From Candidatus Fimivivens faecavium (GTDB lineage: Bacteria; Bacillota; Clostridia; Oscillospirales; Ruminococcaceae): 64,000 nt of DNA. The notes beneath the pieces were generated by a model. It was given only the letters and a program-made list of their open reading frames with translations, searched no databases and was not told the origin of the DNA. The position numbers were made by a program, and so were the translations under genes. Below, piece by piece: positions 61,639 through 64,000 of the stretch. Each line of letters opens with the position of its first letter. Positions within the stretch are counted from its first letter, which is position 1. Location: assembly GCA_018716105.1 (NCBI GenBank), contig DVKH01000028.1, positions 1 to 64,000 of the forward strand. The letters run 5' to 3'.

Positions 61639-61648
61639 AGTCTTTTCC

Positions 61649-61676
61649 CGGGGGCGGATTTCCGCCCCCGTTTTTT
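61649..61676 (+). terminator. Terminator of the dcw cluster after ftsZ
   Basis: 10-bp stem CGGGGGCGGA/TCCGCCCCCG followed by TTTTTT. Confidence 0.93.
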
Positions 61677-61712
61677 CGCAGCCGGTCAACAGGCACGAAA
61701 GGGGCGTTCGCT

Positions 61713-62413
61713 TTGAAAGCCGGTTTTATCGATCGAAAACTGCCGCCGCGCACCGCCGCGGCTTTCATGCTGTTTGGGGCGGTCTGTTGGAGCCTTTCCG
61801 GCGCGCTGATCAAGCTTCTTGCCTGGAATGCGTTCGTGATCGCGGGGATGCGCAGCGCCCTCGCCGTCCTTATGCTGATGTTGTTCTTAAAGGCGGCCGG
61901 AAGGCGGCTGGCGCTGAGCAAAACCATCTTCCTGATTGGGATTGCGGTGAGCATGAAGTTTGTCGCCTTCGTGACCGGCAATAAGCTCACGGCGGCTGCG
62001 GGATTGCGGCTGCTGTGATGCATCTGACGATGGGGAAGCTCGCGAGCCATGAGGAGAGCATCAGCGTGATCATCGTGGGACACGCGATTACGGCGGCGTT
62101 TACCCTTCCGTTCCTGGCCATTTACCCGCCGGCCTGGGGTCTCAAGCCGGTCGGGATCCTTCTGTTGCCCGGCGTGGTACCGCAGGGGGCTGCGTATATC
62201 TGCTACAGCCTTGCGATCCGCTCTTCCAATCCGGCGACCTGCTCGGTGATCGCGGCGGTGGAGCCGCTTCTCAATCCCGTCTGGGTGTTTTTGATGGTCG
62301 GGGAGCTGCCGGGGCCGGCCGCGCCTGTGGGCGCGGCGGTGGTGCTGGCGTCGATCACCGGCTGGTCGGCGTTCGATGTGTTTGCGGCGAAAAAGCCGGC
62401 TGAAAAGCCATAA
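61713..62413 (+). pseudogene. EamA/DMT-family transporter, disrupted by internal deletion and frameshift
   Basis: The N-terminal part (61713-62018, 101 residues) has the first EamA helices: AAFMLFGAVCWSLSGALIKLL, MRSALAVLMLMLFL, GIAVSMKFVAFVTGNKLTAAA, then runs into a stop. The C-terminal part in another frame (from about 62000, GTG 62015, to 62413) has GLKPVGILLLPGVVPQGAAYICYSLAI and VEPLLNPVWVFLMVGE, the second EamA domain. EamA proteins have about 300 residues; together these give about 230, so roughly 60-70 residues are missing at the junction. GCGGCTGC occurs twice there, suggesting deletion by slippage. Probably non-functional. Confidence 0.82.
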
Positions 62414-62456
62414 ACAATAAAATCCCCGGCAGAACGGCCGGGGATTTTATTGTTTA
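62411..62456. terminator. Perfect 20-bp palindromic terminator shared by convergent genes
   Basis: Arms 62411-62430 and 62437-62456 are fully complementary, loop AGAACG. The outer base triplets are the stop codons of the EamA remnant (TAA) and of the nuclease gene (TTA on the plus strand). T-rich arms serve both directions. Confidence 0.9.
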
Positions 62457-64000
62457 CCTGTCCCATTTGTCGCAGAGCGCGTTGATCTGGTCGGCAAATT
62501 TTGCGAGATCTTTGTTTGTACCGCCCTCGTTGTGGCGGATGACGGTGAGCAGCCGCTGTCCCGCCGCCTGGAGCCTTGCGAAGACGCTGGAGGGACGCCG
62601 CGCGCCCTCCTGGCGGACGGCGCGCGGCGCCAGCGGGGTCCCGGCGTCAAGCTGGAGATTGGCGGAAAGATCGAACGCGGCGCCGAAGTTCGGCGCGACG
62701 GCGTCGATCTTCATCTCATGTTTAATGGATTCCGTGAACTGCGTGCAGATCGCATCCTCGCCATGAACGACGAACACCCGTTTCGGCTTCGGCGAAAAGG
62801 CGGACAGCCAGCGGATCAGGCCGTTTTGGTCGGCGTGGCCGCTGATGCCGTCGAGGCGGACGATCTCGGCGCGGACTTCGATCTCTTCCCCGAAGAGCTT
62901 GACGTTCTTTGCGCCCTCGAGCAGGATCCGGCCGAGGGTGCCGTTTGCCTGATAGCCGACGAAGACGACGGCCGATTCCGCGCGCCAGAGGTTGTGTTTG
63001 AGGTGGTGCTTGATCCGGCCCGCCTCGCACATGCCGGAGGCGGAGATGATCACCTTTGGGGTGTCGTCAAAGTTGATCGCCCGCGATTCGTCGCTGGTGA
63101 CGGCGGTTTTAAGCCCGGGAAACTGGATTGGGTTCACGCCCCTGTCGACCAGCTCCATCGCTTCGGCGTCGAAATAGCCGTAGATGTTGTCGTGAAAGAT
63201 ATTGGTGGCCTCGATGGCGAGCGGGGAGTCGATATAAACGGGGAAATTCCCGTGCCCGGCGACGAGGCCGCGCTCTTTGATGCCGCGGATGAAGTACAAA
63301 AGCTCCTGCGTCCGGCCGACCGCGAAGGACGGGATCACCACGTTCCCGCCCCGGTCGAGGGTCCGCTGGATGATGGCGGCGAGGCTCGCCTGAAAATCAG
63401 GCGGGGGTTCGTGGTTGCGGTCGCCGTAGGTCGACTCCATCACGACATAGTCGGCTTGGGTTATGTACTCGGGGTCTTTGATCAGCGGCTGGTTGAGGTT
63501 CCCGATGTCGCCGGAAAAGACGATCTTCGTTTCCTTTCCGTCCTCGTTGACCCAGACCTCGATGCTCGCCGAGCCGAGCAGGTGGCCGACGTCGATGAAA
63601 CAGGCCTCCACCCCCTCGCAGACCGGGAACCGCTCGTGATAGGAGTGTTCTTCGAACAAAGCGATCGCGGCCTCGGCGTCCTCCATCTCGTAGAGAGGCT
63701 GGAACTCATCGCGCCCGGCGCGTTTCCCCTTCCGGTTGCGCCACTCGGCTTCAAATTCCTGGATATGCGCCGAATCGCGCAGCATGATCCGGCAGAGGTC
63801 CGCCGTAGCGCCGGTCGCGTGGACCGGACCGGCGAACCCGAACTTCGCGAGCAGCGGAAGCCGGCCCGAGTGGTCGATGTGCGCGTGGGTCAACAGGACG
63901 CAGTCCACCTCCGATGGAGTGATGGGAAGCGGCTGGCGTTCGTATTCGTCCGAGCCCTGAACCATCCCGCAGTCGATCAGAATACGCTTGCCGCAGGCCT
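62454..64000 (-). CDS. Beta-CASP metallo-beta-lactamase ribonuclease (5' end beyond window)
   Basis: The frame is open to the window edge; the visible part is about 515 residues, and the residues ACGKRILIDCG precede the first internal Met, so the N-terminus lies outside. MBL motif LTHAHIDHSGRLPLL, then DVGHLLGSASIEV and FSGDIGN. Beta-CASP motif A ESTYGDR, B (PSFAVGRTQELL), C (ISASGMCEAGRI and GISGHADQNGL). It is of the YSH1/CPSF73-like or archaeal-type RNA nuclease group that cuts or trims RNA, distinct from RNase J. The C-terminal ~90 residues are a family-specific extension. Confidence 0.92.
   Translation of the reverse strand, partial: ACGKRILIDCGMVQGSDEYERQPLPITPSEVDCVLLTHAHIDHSGRLPLLAKFGFAGPVHATGATADLCRIMLRDSAHIQEFEAEWRNRKGKRAGRDEFQPLYEMEDAEAAIALFEEHSYHERFPVCEGVEACFIDVGHLLGSASIEVWVNEDGKETKIVFSGDIGNLNQPLIKDPEYITQADYVVMESTYGDRNHEPPPDFQASLAAIIQRTLDRGGNVVIPSFAVGRTQELLYFIRGIKERGLVAGHGNFPVYIDSPLAIEATNIFHDNIYGYFDAEAMELVDRGVNPIQFPGLKTAVTSDESRAINFDDTPKVIISASGMCEAGRIKHHLKHNLWRAESAVVFVGYQANGTLGRILLEGAKNVKLFGEEIEVRAEIVRLDGISGHADQNGLIRWLSAFSPKPKRVFVVHGEDAICTQFTESIKHEMKIDAVAPNFGAAFDLSANLQLDAGTPLAPRAVRQEGARRPSSVFARLQAAGQRLLTVIRHNEGGTNKDLAKFADQINALCDKWDR

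Overview
The window is a 64 kb piece of chromosome from a GC-rich, probably spore-forming member of the Clostridia. An Oscillospiraceae/Ruminococcaceae-type organism fits best. This rests on the following: sigma-A promoters of Bacillota type; strong GGAGG ribosome binding sites with many TTG and GTG starts; a SAM-I riboswitch in front of metK; a CotF-like spore-coat pair; ThyX in place of ThyA; MurE with the DNPR motif of meso-diaminopimelate ligases; and a clostridial-type dcw cluster without ftsA. I see no prophage, insertion sequence, CRISPR array or rRNA. The region is mostly core genome, with a few decayed or unrecognised genes.

Layout. At 1-6.5 kb lie the 3' end of tuf, a rubrerythrin/VIT iron protein on the minus strand, riboswitch-controlled metK, tRNA-Leu(UAA), and two tandem exported paralogues of unknown function. 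At 6.6-12 kb are a small membrane protein, recD2, comF, mreB and two small coat proteins. At 12-21 kb are mscS (minus), pcrA behind an unusual leader made almost entirely of hairpins, a Cys-rich unknown, and a tight run of thyX, tmk, DUF2156, GNAT and 5-formyl-THF cyclo-ligase. At 21-31 kb are a 41-residue Cys-rich protein (minus), mltG, a U32 peptidase, a YoaP-type acetyltransferase, a divergent XRE/AbrB regulator pair around a perfect operator-like palindrome, the ACT/UPF0210 pair, a LUD protein, a PHP phosphatase, mnmA, a microprotein carrying the OadB signature, and an acidic-tailed membrane protein. At 31-43 kb are DUF2752, glyA, rarA, a truncated CotH-like lipoprotein, an S1-domain protein, DUF951, prfA, tsaC/sua5, coaE, a lytic transglycosylase, an M18 aminopeptidase and azlCD. 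At 43-46.6 kb are typA (minus) and a DegT-family aminotransferase.

The division and cell wall (dcw) cluster fills 46.7-61.7 kb, all on the plus strand: mraZ, rsmH, ftsL-like, a PASTA-tailed transpeptidase (spoVD/ftsI), murE, murF, mraY, ftsW, murG, murA, ftsQ/divIB and ftsZ. It starts with a textbook MraZ operator, three GTGG boxes at exact 10-bp spacing downstream of a sigma-A promoter, and ends in a strong terminator after ftsZ. murB, murC, murD and ftsA are not in it. Beyond it lie a broken EamA transporter and a minus-strand beta-CASP RNA nuclease that runs off the window.

Most worth following up: the seven-hairpin leader of pcrA; the tandem exported paralogues whose C-termini carry NPxTG-like motifs with no membrane anchor; a leader-peptide/hairpin arrangement inside the dcw cluster between ftsL and the transpeptidase; the OadB-signature and Cys-rich microproteins; and the decayed CotH and EamA genes.
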